A DNA stretch of 64,000 bases from Volutella citrinella (GCA_034401135.1 JAWZSP010000003.1:3906001-3970000), one strand, 5' to 3'; positions 12,377 to 26,200 are shown, counted from the first letter of the stretch. The notes: generated by a model not told the origin, from the letters alone. A program made the numbers and translations.

Positions 12377-15300
12377 ACTACGTAGGCACGTCCCTGCTGA
12401 TAATCGGACTTGGTGGCGAAGGAACTGGCATTATTGCTTGCACAAGAATAGTAGATGAATGATTCAACCATCATGAAGGCAGGCTATACTCAATAGGCCG
12501 TTTGCCTGTCATTCCAACACGTTCTCCGCTGCCTGCACCGGTCAAAATTGATCTTACCCATACGCAAGGCCGAGGTGGTTTCCATGTCGTCAGAGGTTCT
12601 CGGGAACATGCATGCACAGCTGTCTATTTTCTCTTTTCTCTTTTCTCTTGTCGCTTCCGATGCTCTCTGATCTTCAATCCGGGTCCCACTCTTGTGGCAC
12701 CCTCGTGTCATCAAATGCGTCAGTTGTGCAACACCACATCGCAACACTGCAGAATCCGGGTCCCTCAACTGACGCGGGTTGCCGTTTTTGATAGCCTACG
12801 CGCAATGGAAGGGTTGTACCGGTTCAATCGGGATATGTCGACCTTCCAGGTCCTGTCCCAACACAATTGGTAGGTACCAGACGACAAGGAACAAAGCAAC
12901 AAGTCAGTTGTGAGGGGATCAAGTCCCCTTCTTCAGCTGGCAGATGACACAGTTTTTTTGGGAACTACCACTTGATGATGCCTCATAACAACCAGATACG
13001 GCGTCTTGTATACAAACCTGCAATGCAGTTTTCTAATTGGTCAACAAAGCACATAGCATTTGGACAGAACTCAAGCTATGTAGCTGAGCCTAAATAACAG
13101 CGTTTTCAGCTCGAGGCAAACCTTGTGAGTCAGTTGTACCTACCTGCAAGCCGGTAACGAAGCACATCATTCTCGGTTCCCCTATGCACCGGCCACAATA
13201 CGAGAAGTTCAGCCCTATGCAGGAAGCTTTCAAAGTGCAGCGAAAGAGCGGTCTAGCAGAAATGTCAATTCCATCAATATCCGTCAGGCCGGTAGCTTTG
13301 CTGTGGGGAGACAGTTTAGCTTGAGCCAGCCACGGCATTCGTTCCTGCTAGGGATAGGAACTGCAACGATGCACCGGGGGGGGGGGTGCTCTTGTTGCCG
13401 AGATTACTTTTCCGCTAGAGATGCGGGACCCATGATGCTGTCCAGTTTTTTTTCTTCTTGTCCTTTGCCGGCGCTTTCGCCGAAGCAGCAGTGCAACACA
13501 GCGATCCTGCAAGCAGCCCACAAAACTTGGGTGTGGTGAAGCTTGCTCTGTTCCTATGAATGTAAGGGAACGCACGGTTCGGCCGCCGCTCTGATGAGAA
13601 GGCAGAGCTGGGGGCTGTGTCCCCGGCCTTGGTCACACATGTCTGGTTACCACCGGCGGGGTCCAACATGCTTGACACCAACAAATCCTTAAACGGATGT
13701 TACCTCCCTCCCAGAGCTGCGGAACAGGGAAGCATTGTTGCCAGAAGGATGTGCGAGACTGGCCATAGTAACAAGTCGAGTGTTTCACCGTCGAGGAGGG
13801 TGGTCTCAGGGGGCAACTGTGAAGCGCGTTGACTGACTGATCACTGCGAGTCGGGTGATAGTAGGCAACTTGACTGCGTCGAAAAGCCAGAGTCGACTTC
13901 AGCAGATGGACAAGTTGAGACAACGTGCCAGTCTGTGTCCGCAACTGCGATGGCGGTGGCCCCTTCAACCCCCGGCGAATATTTCACGAGACCGACAGAC
14001 TATGTACATGGCGGGCAGGACAGGACAGGGAACGTAGAGCCGAATCAGTGGGATGGTGATTCGCAGTTCGAAACGGCAGGTCTGGCCCGCCCTAGCCAAT
14101 CTACGAGGAAACCGACGGAACGGGTTGCACGGGTAGGTTTCCGCCAGCCTGGGACCCCGGGGGGGAAGCATGGAGCATGGAGCTGGAGCATGGAGTTGGA
14201 GGTTTGTCCATGCCACAAAACACCCGAGGTACCTCAAGTCGCAAACCACTGCATGTACCTACCCTACCGTACGTGGCAAGCCAAGGAGCGGATAACATAG
14301 GCAGCCATGGAAGGAGCGCGTCGGAAGCCGCGGTTAGGGGATTTTCAGAAACTCAGGGTCGCACAAGAGCGGTTGGATCATTGGTCCAAGCCTCCAAGGT
14401 CTCCCGATGTTCCTTCAAACGTGGGAGGCTAACATGTGAAGATGTGTGGTGAGCGTCTTGCTCTGGTGACCGAAGCGCTCTGCTTCCCCGGCACGGCAGC
14501 AATGCTGTCTCGAAACGACCCCCCAGCTGGTTTGGGGACGGCATTCTTCCCTAATGCGGTGGCCAATTCAGGACACGAGACGGCACAAAAGGGTCGGGGA
14601 CGATGTATTAGCAGTGGCGTCCCAGGAGTTGATGGAGCACGTAGGAAGTCCCGAGAGTCGGTGGGAAGTGGGGCCGTTTGGCCGACCACTAGCTCATCCT
14701 AGCACCTCGACGACAGTACGGACACCAATTATGGAATCTTCTCTGGCCCTCTGGGTGGTTGTAAACGAGCGTTGCGAGACTTGTCTTGTGGCACTGCAGT
14801 GCCATCCCGTACCACACTCTGGCATCAATGCTACCAGTACGTACACTGTTGGTTGGTTCCAACGGGGGCGGGCCGCCATCCATCTACCTAGGTTCCATGT
14901 TTTTCGTTTCGTGTCCCGTTGGCGCAGCAGGTACCAACCAGGGGAGTACTCTTCCTCGACCAACATGGTCCCGGACTCCCCAGCCCAGTCAGCAGCCGCT
15001 GTGCATAGTTGGCACGAGTGGCGGGGGCCAAATAGACGCCCGCGGAGGCGGATGCGGCTTTGCGGATGCGAGAAGGCGAAGCACGGAGCAGGTAGCAGGT
15101 AGCAGGGACGGATTGGTCGCAGATTGGGCCACGGGCCACGGCGCCATTTCCTGGGGGGCCCCCAATCGCCGATGGCGTTGGACAAGCCTGGCGGATTTGC
15201 CTTGTGAATTTGGTCCTCTGTCCAGTCATCTTTCATCAAGGTGAGATGGTAGAAGAATAAGCGAGTTCGGGAAAAGGATTGCTTATGACGGTTTCTCGCG

Positions 15301-16387
15301 GCAACGGCTGATCCCGTCCATCCCCTGAACTGACCTGACTGCCCGCACTCCTACGAGCGTCTTAACATCTCACGCCGAGCAAGCTGCTGCGTCGAGGGTA
15401 CAATGTGTGTTGGTCAAAGTCGTAGGTGCGACGGTGTACTGTTTATGTCGGTCTCGCTGGTCAAGACGCAGGCCATTGAGGCGAGGTAAGGTAAGGCAGG
15501 CATCGACGGATTTGACAGCTCGCTCCGTCGGCGAGTTTTGCTCGGTCAGTTCTCCAGGCTCACGGTAACCGTTTCCGTGTCGGGCAGAGCTTCGGAGGTG
15601 CTTCCCTTGACAGATTGTGGATTACTCCTTCCAGGGGAGGGGGAGCTAAACCTGGAGCTCAAGCTTGCTCCGACTTTGGGTACCATAGTTGCTCCGTCGC
15701 GCTGCCCAATGCCCGTTGCTCGCATTGCGTAACCCATCGCATTTGTGCCGTGAGGCCAAGGCAATTTAACGGGAACAAGCCATCTGGGCCCTAGTCGGCT
15801 TTCTGCCCAACCTCTAGTGCGTTGAGCGATCGACATGTAATCAACCGCAGTTGCAGAACTACCCGTCTGACATGGGAATTCGGGCATGGCTTGAAACTTG
15901 AAACTTACCAGCCAACCGAGCTACGTGCACACTCCATCAGTGTAGAGCCGTGCGTACGTGCGTGCGGCACATTCAGCTTTCTTTCGGCCGCATACCGCGG
16001 GGAGGGGGAGGATACAATTCTTCACGATGTACGGAGTACGTAGGTATCTTCCATGATGGCCCTTGCACAGCCCGTGCAGCAGTGCATCGACATCCATGAA
16101 GCCGCTGTTGCTAATGCGCCAGTTGCAGTCTTCGCACTCAGTACCTTGCTTTTTGGTAGCAGGCGAATCGCAGCATGTACAGTCGACAGGACGTCGCATG
16201 TACGGATACCTCAGGAAAGGTAGGCCAGGTGTCTGGTCCCTTGCACATCCATCCCGCAGGGCAGCTCGCACCTCCTGCAGGAGGAGGATAGGGCAAAGGC
16301 AGAGAGCAGAGGCCGGCCGCCGGGTAGAGAGCATGATAGAATTGGAACACATGGGCCTCGGTCTCGCTTGCTGGGTTTTACCAGCTT

Positions 16388-16432
16388 CGTACGGAGTGTA
16401 TAGTGCAGCTCTGCTCCCTAATACTCCGTACG
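16388..16432. repeat. Perfect 10-bp inverted repeat with TACGGAGT core
   Basis: Arms CGTACGGAGT (16388-16397) and ACTCCGTACG (16423-16432) are exact reverse complements separated by 25 bp. A third copy of the core, TACGGAGTAC, lies at 16030-16039. It could be a binding-site pair or a tiny relic of a mobile element. Confidence 0.8.
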
Positions 16433-18784
16433 GTCGTAGTAGTTCTTGCAAATGCTCGTTGACCTGCTGGAGCAACCACAGAAGCCCCATTGAAGCAGCA
16501 TCTGCATGTCGTTGACAGCTCCTGTTGTCCCCGACTATGGATGGGAAACTAGAAACTAGCGGGCTGGGTTGGGCCTGCACAGGCCACCCCCAATCAACAG
16601 GGCGTCTCATGGGTGCAGGGTGCCATGGGACCCATGGAAGGGACCCATGAAAATCAATCGGCCATCTGCCATGGATTAGGTAGTAGCCAAGTCCATAACC
16701 TTCCCTCTGGCTGCATGCTGGCCCGCCACGCCACGCCACTCCACTCCACCCTCCCAACCGCGCCAGCTACGGTGCCTTGGGCGCAAGCCCAGTAGGCACT
16801 GCATACGAATGTACGTCGCCAACTGGTCCTGCATGGTGCTGCATGTACTCCTGCGAAGTGAAAATGGACAAGGAAAGATCGGGAAGTGGGTGAGAAAACA
16901 AATGGAAGGAAAAAAAATAGGACGACTGAGGAAGAGAACATGGCAATGGGCAAGCGTGGGCAGAAGGAGGGGTAGGTGGTAGGGAAAGCCTGTAGCAATC
17001 AGCTAGGGAGATGCTGCCTTCATGTCTTGTTGAACGTCCGCAACACAATGTCGAGTCCCAAAGGGATGGGAGAGTGGATGCGGGGGATGGATGAACGGGG
17101 CATTCGCGGTAAATGCTACGGTGTACATGCTAGAGAAGAAAAGAGCGCAACGGGAGGGAAGGTGGTTGGCAGAATAAGGGCATTCCTGGAAAGTCGAGCA
17201 CCACACGCAAGGCGTACCATTCGGGCAGGTTGGCAGGTACCAAGGCAGGTAGGTACATGCCGGTACTGCTTTTAGAGGAACAGCAAGACCGTTGTCGGGC
17301 AAGGACCGGTTGCAGAAGACCGAGAAAAGAGAAGGAGCCGGCAGCCAAGGCAAGAGGGTAAGAAAAAGAAATGAAAGGGAAAAAGGGCAAAGCAAAACGG
17401 GAGCCAGCGATTGTCACGGCATTGGCAACCTGCTGGCGGCTTGGACGTTCAGCGGGCTGAACTACTAGTAGAGTCTTCCGATCTCTGCTTCGGGCAATCC
17501 CGTCAGCGTCATGCCATGACCAGAAGTTGGTACCGTCGTTGGGTTATGGATCGATATCGTGGCTAAGTGGGATGGGATGGGGGAAAGGAGAGGGCGGCCA
17601 CCACTCGAGAGCTACCAGCCCCAACAGGCTCCATGGGTTCCCATCCGCCCTGCTCTGAAGCCGTGTCCCGGGACGCCGGGTGCTTGCCGAACGACCCAGC
17701 GCCGGGTCGCTCGAGTCAAACGACAACCAGCAATCGGATGCCGTCAATCGGTCGTTGCCTTGCCCAGGAGGCTAAGGGGGCAAGGGGAACAAGCAGGCTA
17801 AGAGCATAGGGGGCATAGTGGCATGAAGGCATGGAGACGATGGAGACATCAATCCCCGGGTAGGGCCCTGTAACCTTGAGCGTAGCGGCATTACTACGAC
17901 GCATTGGTGCACAGCTAGAGCTCTCAGAAGGAGAAGGAGAAGGGGGGGGATGGGAATCATTGGGCGGATGGATGGGTGCATGGGCTGCCTTGAACACCAT
18001 AGGGCAGGTTGATTTGATGCTGGCTTGGATGTGGAGAGCGTGCGAGCCCCTCAAGCCCCTCCAGCTCCAGGGTTCTTCGATCCCCTGGACTGGACGGGAG
18101 ACGTCGCCGTTCCGGAAGCCCCCCCCTCGCTCGCCTGGAGCCCTGCACGATTGCTGCTGCCACCCAAGGAAGGTACCCATTTTCCTTACCTTACCTTCCA
18201 TCGCCCATGCTCCTAGTAGAAACCTTCTAGTACCTGAGGGCTACTAGCAGCGCCGTAGCCTGTACCGGTCGAGGCAGGTCGCGAGGTCGTCGCGCAGGTA
18301 CAGCATTAGCCGTAGTATCTTCTTGAGGAGCTTTTCTCATGTGCTACCTGCCGCCGGTGCTGAGTGATGCTGTACTTTGAAGTTAGCAGCAGTTTCGACA
18401 GCTCCCCTCCCCCTCCGCTACCCTGCTCTACCTATCACTTTCCCACTCCGGGCAAGCAGCGGTACGACCTGCCGCTACGCGGATGGGCCAGTACTGCCAA
18501 AGTACTGAACGTCCAGTACAATCACAATCTATGGCCGGCCCCAGAATCGTCCACCGAGCAGACCGACCCCCAAGATCCCTCGGTGCTAGGCTCAGTTCTG
18601 TTTCCTCTTTGGACACCGTTTCTCTCCCCTTCCTCAGGACGCCCGGCGCCATTTTAGTGTTGGCTTTTTTGTCATCTTATGAAATTTTCCGTGGGTAGGA
18701 GCAACGCGTCCCCGGTGCTCGAACAGAACCATGGCTCGTCTGGCTCATTCATCTCTTGCTCTGTGAATGAGTCCACGCGGCTGG

Positions 18785-18822
18785 GTGTGTGTGCGCGTGT
18801 GCGTGTGCGTGAATGTGTGTGT
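18785..18822. repeat. TG/CG microsatellite
   Basis: An alternating GT/GC purine-pyrimidine tract about 38 bp long, with Z-DNA-forming composition, about 670 bp upstream of the ras2 start codon. Confidence 0.85.
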
Positions 18823-19486
18823 ACCGTCCGTAGGACCTGCTACGACCATGCACGTCTTCCCTTCTCTGGCATTCTTTCTCTCCCCCTCTCCTCCACTAAC
18901 CAGATCCCAAAGAGAGGGTACCTTCTATTGCTCCTGTGCCATGTATCCAAGCCTCTGCCAGTGGGCACCTCCCCGAAAAGCCCCTCGGTGGTGGGTACCG
19001 AGCGCCCAGAGCCCTGTTGGTTAGGCCTCTCCCGGAGCGCCTTCGTGTCCGCCAGCTACCCCGGTGCAAGTACCTCCCGCCTGCCACCAGGCCACCGTAC
19101 TAGTGTGTACATCCACCCGAAGTACTTAGCCCGTGGCCGCCCCGCTCAATGCACCACAGAAAGTCTCCACTCATCTTCCAACTTCGCCGCCAGCGCTCCA
19201 CGCCCACGCCTGGACCAAACATCTAAACCAGAGCTGCCCTCACCTTGTCGCTGCTATTTGCTAACCTGCCGCTCCTCTTGCTGCCGCCCTCACCTGCCAT
19301 TGCTGGTCCCGGATCAACCTCCCAGCGAGCCGCTCCCCCCTCCTCCCTTGGTCGCTTGCGCTCATCACGACTTCGCGTCGACGCCCGACATCGTCCCGAG
19401 TCTTGTCGCCGGAAACAACCCCCCTATTCCGCCCCTCCCCGCTCGAAACCTCTTTTCTCTCCGACGTCGACGACGCCGCCGCCATC

Positions 19487-20287
19487 ATGGCTGGACGAAT
19501 GGTGCTATACAAGCTGGTGGTGCTTGGAGACGGTGGTGTAGGAAAGACGGCCCTCACCATCCAGCTCTGCTTGCAACACTTCGTCGAAACCGTGAGTTAC
19601 CATATCCTCGCAGGGCCTCTCGTCCCCCCCACACGGGGCTCCTGAATCGCCCAGAAAGCTGACCAGCCTATGTTTTAGTACGACCCCACGATCGAGGATT
19701 CATACCGGAAGCAGGTTGTCATTGATAACCAGCCGTGCATGCTAGAAGTCCTGGATACCGCTGGCCAGGAGGAGTACACAGCTCTACGAGACCAATGGAT
19801 CCGGGACGGCGAAGGCTTTGTGCTCGTCTATAGCATTTCCTCGCGCTCATCGTTCTCGAGGATCAAACGATTCCACCACCAAATTCAACGTGTCAAGGAG
19901 TCGTGTGCTTCATCGCCGACATACCCTGGTTCCCCCATCTCGGCAGCCACAGCGCAGATGCCCGTGCCTATCATGCTCGTTGGCAACAAGAGCGATCGAG
20001 TGACGGAGCGAGAGGTCTCCACACAGGAAGGCCACGCCCTGGCCCGCGAGCTAGGTTGCGAATTTGTCGAAGCGTCGGCCAAGAACTGCATCAACGTGGA
20101 GAAGGCTTTCTACGATGTGGTGAGAATTCTACGCCGGCAGCGACAACAAGCTTCCCGACCCCACGGTGGTTCCAGTGGTCGGTCTCGAACAGGGAACGGT
20201 GACGCCAGCGGGCGTGGCGAGCGAGACCCAGAACGATACAACAGAAAGCCGCACAACAAGGGCCGGTCCAAGTGCGTGGTGCTATGA
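19487..20287 (+). CDS. ras2: Ras2-type small GTPase
   Basis: Two exons, 19487-19591 and 19679-20287, joined in phase 0 across an 87-bp intron (GTGAGT...TTTTAG), give 237 residues. The P-loop GDGGVGKT is at residues 14-21, the effector loop YDPTIEDSYRK begins exon 2, switch II is DTAGQEEYTALRDQ, and the base-recognition motifs are NKSD and ASAK. The C-terminus is basic and ends in the prenylation box CVVL; a terminal Leu usually favours geranylgeranylation. Between helix 3 and the NKSD strand is a Ser/Pro-rich insertion (about 20 residues) that the fungal Ras2 (Neurospora ras-2) group carries and Ras1 lacks. These proteins act at the plasma membrane upstream of cAMP and MAP-kinase signalling in hyphal growth and development. 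A short upstream ORF of 25 codons (19149-19226) sits in the CT-rich leader. Catalytic Gln is present in switch II, so the GTPase should be intact. Confidence 0.96.
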
Positions 20288-23200
20288 GTATGAGAGGGGC
20301 CCATTCCGCCGTACCTGGAATTTCACTGAAGAAGCGTTGGGAAAGAAGCGCAATGCCGCGAGGCCAGTAGCGACCCCGGGGCATGGGAATGAGAGGAATA
20401 GCCGGAGAATTGAGCCGCAGATGAGGGGTCGGCTCATTGCCCGCCCCCTCACGCGCGCCTGGAGAGAGATTCAACGATTGGAAATGATTGGCGAGGCACC
20501 GGAAGGGAACGGAGAGATGACACTATGCATGCGATTTTAGATGACCGCATGCCCTACAATGTTGGGCAACACGACGACACACATCATCAAACGACGAACG
20601 AAAGCTTACCCAGTTCCCGCACCGGCGAATGGCGTACGAACAAAAAGAGGCATATTGTTGGGGCGCTAGGTATCTTTTGACATTTATACTACTTTGACCT
20701 CTTTTTCTTTTTTTCATCTTCTTTTTCTACTTTACTGCTGGGGAAAGGCGCCGACGCAACCGTTTTTGTATGCTGTCGGTTTTGTTTTGGCTGGCTGGCT
20801 TACCCTTCTATCGCACAGCCTCACAGGCCACGGTCGGGCAACTCAGCCGAACAGACAAGCATGTACGCAGCTCTGGGCGCTTTGTTTGAGGTTTCTCAGC
20901 CGGGGTGTTCTATGCCAGGCCATTTTGTTTCCCCCCTGCCTTCAGAGCTGCCGACCCCAAAAGGACTTGGTTTCACGTGTCAGGGAATTGTGTTTCATGT
21001 CTTGATTCTACACTATTAGGTGTTTCGACATGGAGAGGCGCCGCGTGTTGAACACCCGTCTCGACTTTGGATGGATGGACGTTCTTGCACCCTTTACTTG
21101 GTCATTTCTAGCGAAGCGATGTGGCCGATGTCTGACGCGCAGGGCCCTAAGGATGTGCGCGGAGATATTCAGGCGGTTTTCAGGCGAGCTGAGGGGGCGA
21201 CGTTGGTTGAATTGATACAAGACGGCTGGGGGTGGGCGATTAGGATGGAAGGCTGCAGGGATGGAATCTGTCAGTCAGTCAGGACTGGCACGGGCACGGA
21301 CATGGGCTTGGGCTTGGGCAATTGCCCCAAGAGAGAAACGGGAAAGAGGAGGGTCTGGATTGTATTGTATCTACCAACAACAGCAAGTACGCCCTTGTTA
21401 GACGCCTTTGGTGTCGCTATCAGGATCACTGGATAGAGAGAAGTTTTGAATGCCCAATGCCCTGTCCCAATTCCCAACCTCCCTGCCACGACCACGACCA
21501 CGACCACGACGCTGCCTATCAAGAACCAGCCGCCTCGCCCCGGCCGGAGTCATCCCTTAGATTGACCTGGCGCGCCGCCACATGGACGTCCCACGCTGGA
21601 CCCTCTCTGCACGTCCGATGTCCCACGCGCTACGACGGATGAGGATGGCTAGATGTTGACATGGCCGGTTGGCGATGGCAGGGCGCGGCCTATTCCTGCC
21701 GCCGGGGCCTGCAACAACCGCACATGGCACATACCTGAAGGCCTAGCAGCTCAGGTATGCGGTGTCAAAGGCCGGGCAGGCATCTGCTAGCAGGCATGCA
21801 GAGCGGTTGGTTCGTGGGGAGCACGTACTTGCATGGTATGTACAGCCATCCAGCCAGGTGGATGGGAGTCTTGGACTCTTTGGAACGTTTGAGCTCCTCC
21901 CGCTCGCCTCTCATTCCGGGGCCTCGCCGTCGATTCATGGACAACTCACGGGCACCTGGTGGGACGAGCATCACAGGTTGACTACACACATTCTCCATCT
22001 GCCACAACAAACGCACGGGCGGGTATATCGCCGTGGCCACCATCGGGCCCCCCCCCCCCCCAGCCCTCCCCCGTCCAGCTAGTGTTCGTCAATAACAGCA
22101 ACCGCCTCCTGCCCTGCAGCCCGTGCCGCAGTCCACCACGCACCGCAGCCCATACAACCGCTGCCACGATCCTTGGCCCGTTGGGTGGGCTCTCCAGCAG
22201 CTGGACCCCCACGGGCCGCCAGCCATTGTGTGACGGAACCAGGGCGGGCGCGGGGGGAAGGTCGGGCACGGGCACGTCTGGGGCCATGGGTTGGTGGTTA
22301 TATAATCCGTCGCTGTCTGTGCGGGAACAGTTGACGATTAGGCGATGGGATGGGATGGCTTGGATGGGTACTGCAACAGTGTGATGACCATTTTACGTGC
22401 ACATCCCACACGTACGATGTGTGCAGCGGGCTGGTGCAGCAGCAAGCGGTTATCTAATCACATCTACCATGCCCCATCCCGACCGAACCATGCCAACATG
22501 CCCCGCGACCCCGTCCCGTCTGGGCAGAGTCCGGATCTTGATACCTAAGTCGGGCGCGCCCGACCAGCCAGCCGCCATGGTTCTGCACATGGTTCTGCAC
22601 ATGGAGGAGTCTGGAGGTGCCTAGGGTGTCCCCTTGCCCGTCGTACACGAGGCGTGGAGGCGGCACATTCGATGACTACCTTATGCACTCTGGCACCTGG
22701 ATAGGTAGCTGTGGCACTCGCTGGGGGAGGGGCCGGAGCGGGCTGACTCTTGAAAGTGACAAGGTCGGGACGTAGTGGCGCACCCAAGACCAGAGGGAAG
22801 GGAGGGGGAGGGGGAGGGGGCGAGGCTCCATTTGGGTATGGCAAGCGATTGACGAAAGAATATGCCGGGGTCTCGCTACTAATAGTTCATGCAAGCGGCC
22901 TGCCAATCGCCCTGCTGCTGTAGCATTGGTATGGCCAGCGCAGGAAGCCAGCCTACTAGTAGTAGAAGCACATGGATGATGGACATGGGAGGAGACGCTG
23001 GACCAGTGAATCCTCGGAGCCAGGCCCGGCGGCGGCATCTTGGCTGCCCACTTGGTTTAGTTTAGGGAGCCACGCACGTTGATGAAGCCACAACGCCAAA
23101 TGCAACTAACCACCAACTATACTACTTACATGGCTTGCATGGCAATCTTTGGACCCTCGGTACTACTAGTGGTGAGCGCTCCCATACCGCCCATGGCCAT

Positions 23201-26200
23201 GTACGAGCCACAGGGCCCCCAGTTGAGCAGGAAGCACAACGTCTTCCAAACGGATGTTACCTTTTGGTGTCGTCTTGTGTCTGTCCTTGGCCCATGGCAA
23301 CTCTGACGCAGCACTATCATCAAACTGTGGAGCAGCTGGAACCAAACCACGCGGGCACCCGAACGCTTTCTTACCTGCAGTAGCAATAAAAACTTTCACC
23401 TAGGGGCGAGATTTGGCTAGCTGGCTGTGGCCTTGGAGAAGCGTATTCGATGGCCTGGCAGCTGGAATAAATGTCTCCTCGGACGGCGTATCATGGTGGC
23501 AATCGTATCCTTCGTTGTCAACGACAGAACCAGAAGCGGTACCACAGCCTTGAGTCTCTGGCGTTACCGAAACAAGCCTAGCCCAATAGCCCATCAGATC
23601 TGCCTGAAGGCTGAATTTGTTGAACATGCGTGATCTAGCAAGGGGGCCAGAGACGAGAATACGAGTTTCGAGATAGACAAGGGCGAGCGAGGTAAGAGCG
23701 AGCGCTGGTTGTGGCGTCCACCATGCACCTACTACCAGTAGTCACCTTAAGTTTGCATGGGATTGAGCTACTACTAGTAGTTCCCACGGATAAGAATACA
23801 ACTGGTGGCTTGCATTCATATTCATCAGTTCCCTCCTCAGAGGGCTTTGCCAAGAGGGCAGAAACCTACCTCACTCGGGCGAGAGATTCGCCCATCTATT
23901 CCCCCATACCATACCCATACCCCGCAGCCGGTACATGAGCGCCAAGTATATTTCCGCGGGTTGAGCAAAGGCGGGGAGACCGAGTTGGCTTCAAGGTCGA
24001 GCATTTTGCCAGAGCTAGACCAACGCGATGCTGACTCGAACGCCACAGATCCCCTCGCCGCCGATGGCATTCTGCAACCGGTATATCGTTGGCCTTCTGT
24101 CTCTTGCGAACTAACAAGACGGGGGCAACTCTGCCTTACTGGCAGCGACCCGTTGCGGTGCTAGCAGCTCCCCTCCCGCCCTGTCTAGCTCCAGCATTGG
24201 CCCTCGGCGGCAGCGGCTGGTGTCGATAGTGCTAAACTCTGCTTAATCCACGGGCCTTCTAGCTGTGCGCCTAGCAGTCCCGAGGCCAAGCCGGCACTTG
24301 AGAGAGAAAGCTGCCCTGGTCCCCTTGTCGAAACTGCTAGCCTTGCTGCAAGGCGTAGGCGCCGGTGGCTGCTGCAGTTGAGAAAGAAAGCTCCGTGATG
24401 GCCAGGCCGTCAGTCAGGGTTTAGAGCCGGAGCACGTATGTGCCGTTGCTTTGGCGTGCGGCTTTTTGCCAACTGCAGCTGTTAGCCCGGCATTGGTTCA
24501 TGTCGCTGCCCAGCCGTGTTCCAATGACGGCCCGGGCTGATGGCCAAGGCTGCCCCGAGGCGCATCAAGAGAGGGAGTTGTGGCCCTCGGATGCTACCCA
24601 CCCCGACCGACCGTTGTTCTGGCCGGGCCCCGGAATGCGAGAAGAGGTTTCCGTCCCCCGCGTCTGCGACCCAGCCAGAGCTAAAGAGATGCGCTAGTTG
24701 AGAACGTTTCGGCAGCCGGGGGATAACCAAGTCGGTGTTGGAAGGCCGAGCCCGTCAAAGCTTGTCACTGCTCGGCGATCTGCATGAACAGGCATCTCGC
24801 CGACGCCGGAAGCCAATGCCGCTGCAGGGTTGAAGGGAGAGATAGAGCAAAGCACCCAGTTGCCAAATTCTCTAATGGCGATGCAAGCTCGAGCACTGAC
24901 AATGCCGGGCGGCGATGGCATGGGTTATGCCGTCACCAAAGTGGAAGACAGACGATTCTAGCACTGAGCTTTGAGGCGGAATAGCCCCGAGCAGCCCAGC
25001 CGTGTCGAGGACCCCTGATTACCGCCCTCTCGCGTCCCGCCGCCGCTGGTGGTCAAGATGGCGTGCGAGGCAAGGCCGAGTAGATTCCTCGGTGCTCACT
25101 AGGGCGTGCGTCGTGTCGGAGATGATTGAGGGACCAAGTAGGTAAAATGACATGGTAGCAGGATACCGGGATGGTACTCTGCCTGCATTGATACTTGGTG
25201 ACGCCTCGTCGAGGTCGACGAAAGCCCACGGGCGGTAGCCGGCATCAACTGCAAGACCACTGACATCCGCCATGGGTGCGGTGCTTCCCTACCGTCCAGC
25301 ACGTTGAACGTAGGCTCCAGCCACGGTTTCATGAGAGACTCTGGCCCAGGCTCATTCCTGGTGTCACCCATATGACTCTCAATTGGTTCGTTGTGCCGTG
25401 GTCGGCCAGCGACATTGTAGCCCTCTTCCCTCAGAGGAAACATCCCCCTTCTCCTTTGAAGAGGCAACAACGTTGATCGCCGTGTCTCACACTCAAACGC
25501 TGAAAAATATCATCAGAGGAATGTGTAGAGCAAGGGGCTCGATCCGCCACCAAAATAGCTTGTGCGCGCAGACCACCTCACATCACATCACTAACGTCGC
25601 ACCAGTTAGCCTGTTTCATAATCTCTCTCGGTCAAGCTTCCCGCTTTCTTTTTCGCCCTTTTGCCCCGGGCACGTCCTTACGAAGGGGGGGAGGGCCTCA
25701 AAGCCCCCACACTTGCCCTGCTTCTCGTGGAGCTTCATCGTGTCGGCTCGACCTGGTGGCCCCATGTGGTGATACAGTGACTATGCAGCCGCGTCTGCAA
25801 GGCGGCTCAGGCGTGAATCTCCCGGCCTTGTCAGCGTGAGTTGCCCTGTCTAACTGACCATGGTCTCCAACGCCTGCCAGGCTTCGCTTCGTTGCAGGGC
25901 GATGGACCTCCAACATGCCGACCACTCTAGTTTCCTGCAGGTCTTGAGCAAAGAGACAACAGGATTAGATGGCCACCATCAGTCACACCATTGCATTGCT
26001 TTATCAGTGTGCAGGGCGATGAGCGGTGGCCTGCCCCATCATCCTGTCAAGTCGATGCCCCCAACTGAATATTAGCAACGCCGTTTCAAATTCACCTGTC
26101 AAATTGCATCATCATGTCATATCGATAGTCGTCTCTATTCAGTCGCTATTCAGTCGGAATACAGATCAAGGTCCCAGTGGTAAACCCTTCCGCCATTCCT

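Larger units (their letters stand above)
12377..19486. other. 7.1 kb gene-free interval upstream of ras2
   Basis: No convincing gene was seen on either strand; long ORFs such as the 278-codon one on the minus strand at 15921-16757 are compositionally random. Contents that can be described: a (TTTTCTC)3 run at 12627-12649, an 11-G run at 13376-13386, a TGAGTCA at 13126-13132, an inverted repeat at 16388-16432, purine-rich tracts at 16860-17000 and 17300-17400, and a TG/CG microsatellite at 18785-18822. The final ~600 bp is CT-rich and should hold the ras2 leader. Confidence 0.6.

Noticed and set aside
14554..15239. Overlapping ~180-codon ORFs on both strands
   Set aside because: Both strands are open at once because of GC-rich composition; neither resembles a protein family.
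15921..16757. 278-codon minus-strand ORF
   Set aside because: Low-complexity, random-looking composition with scattered Cys/Trp/His; no motif, no codon bias like that of true exons.
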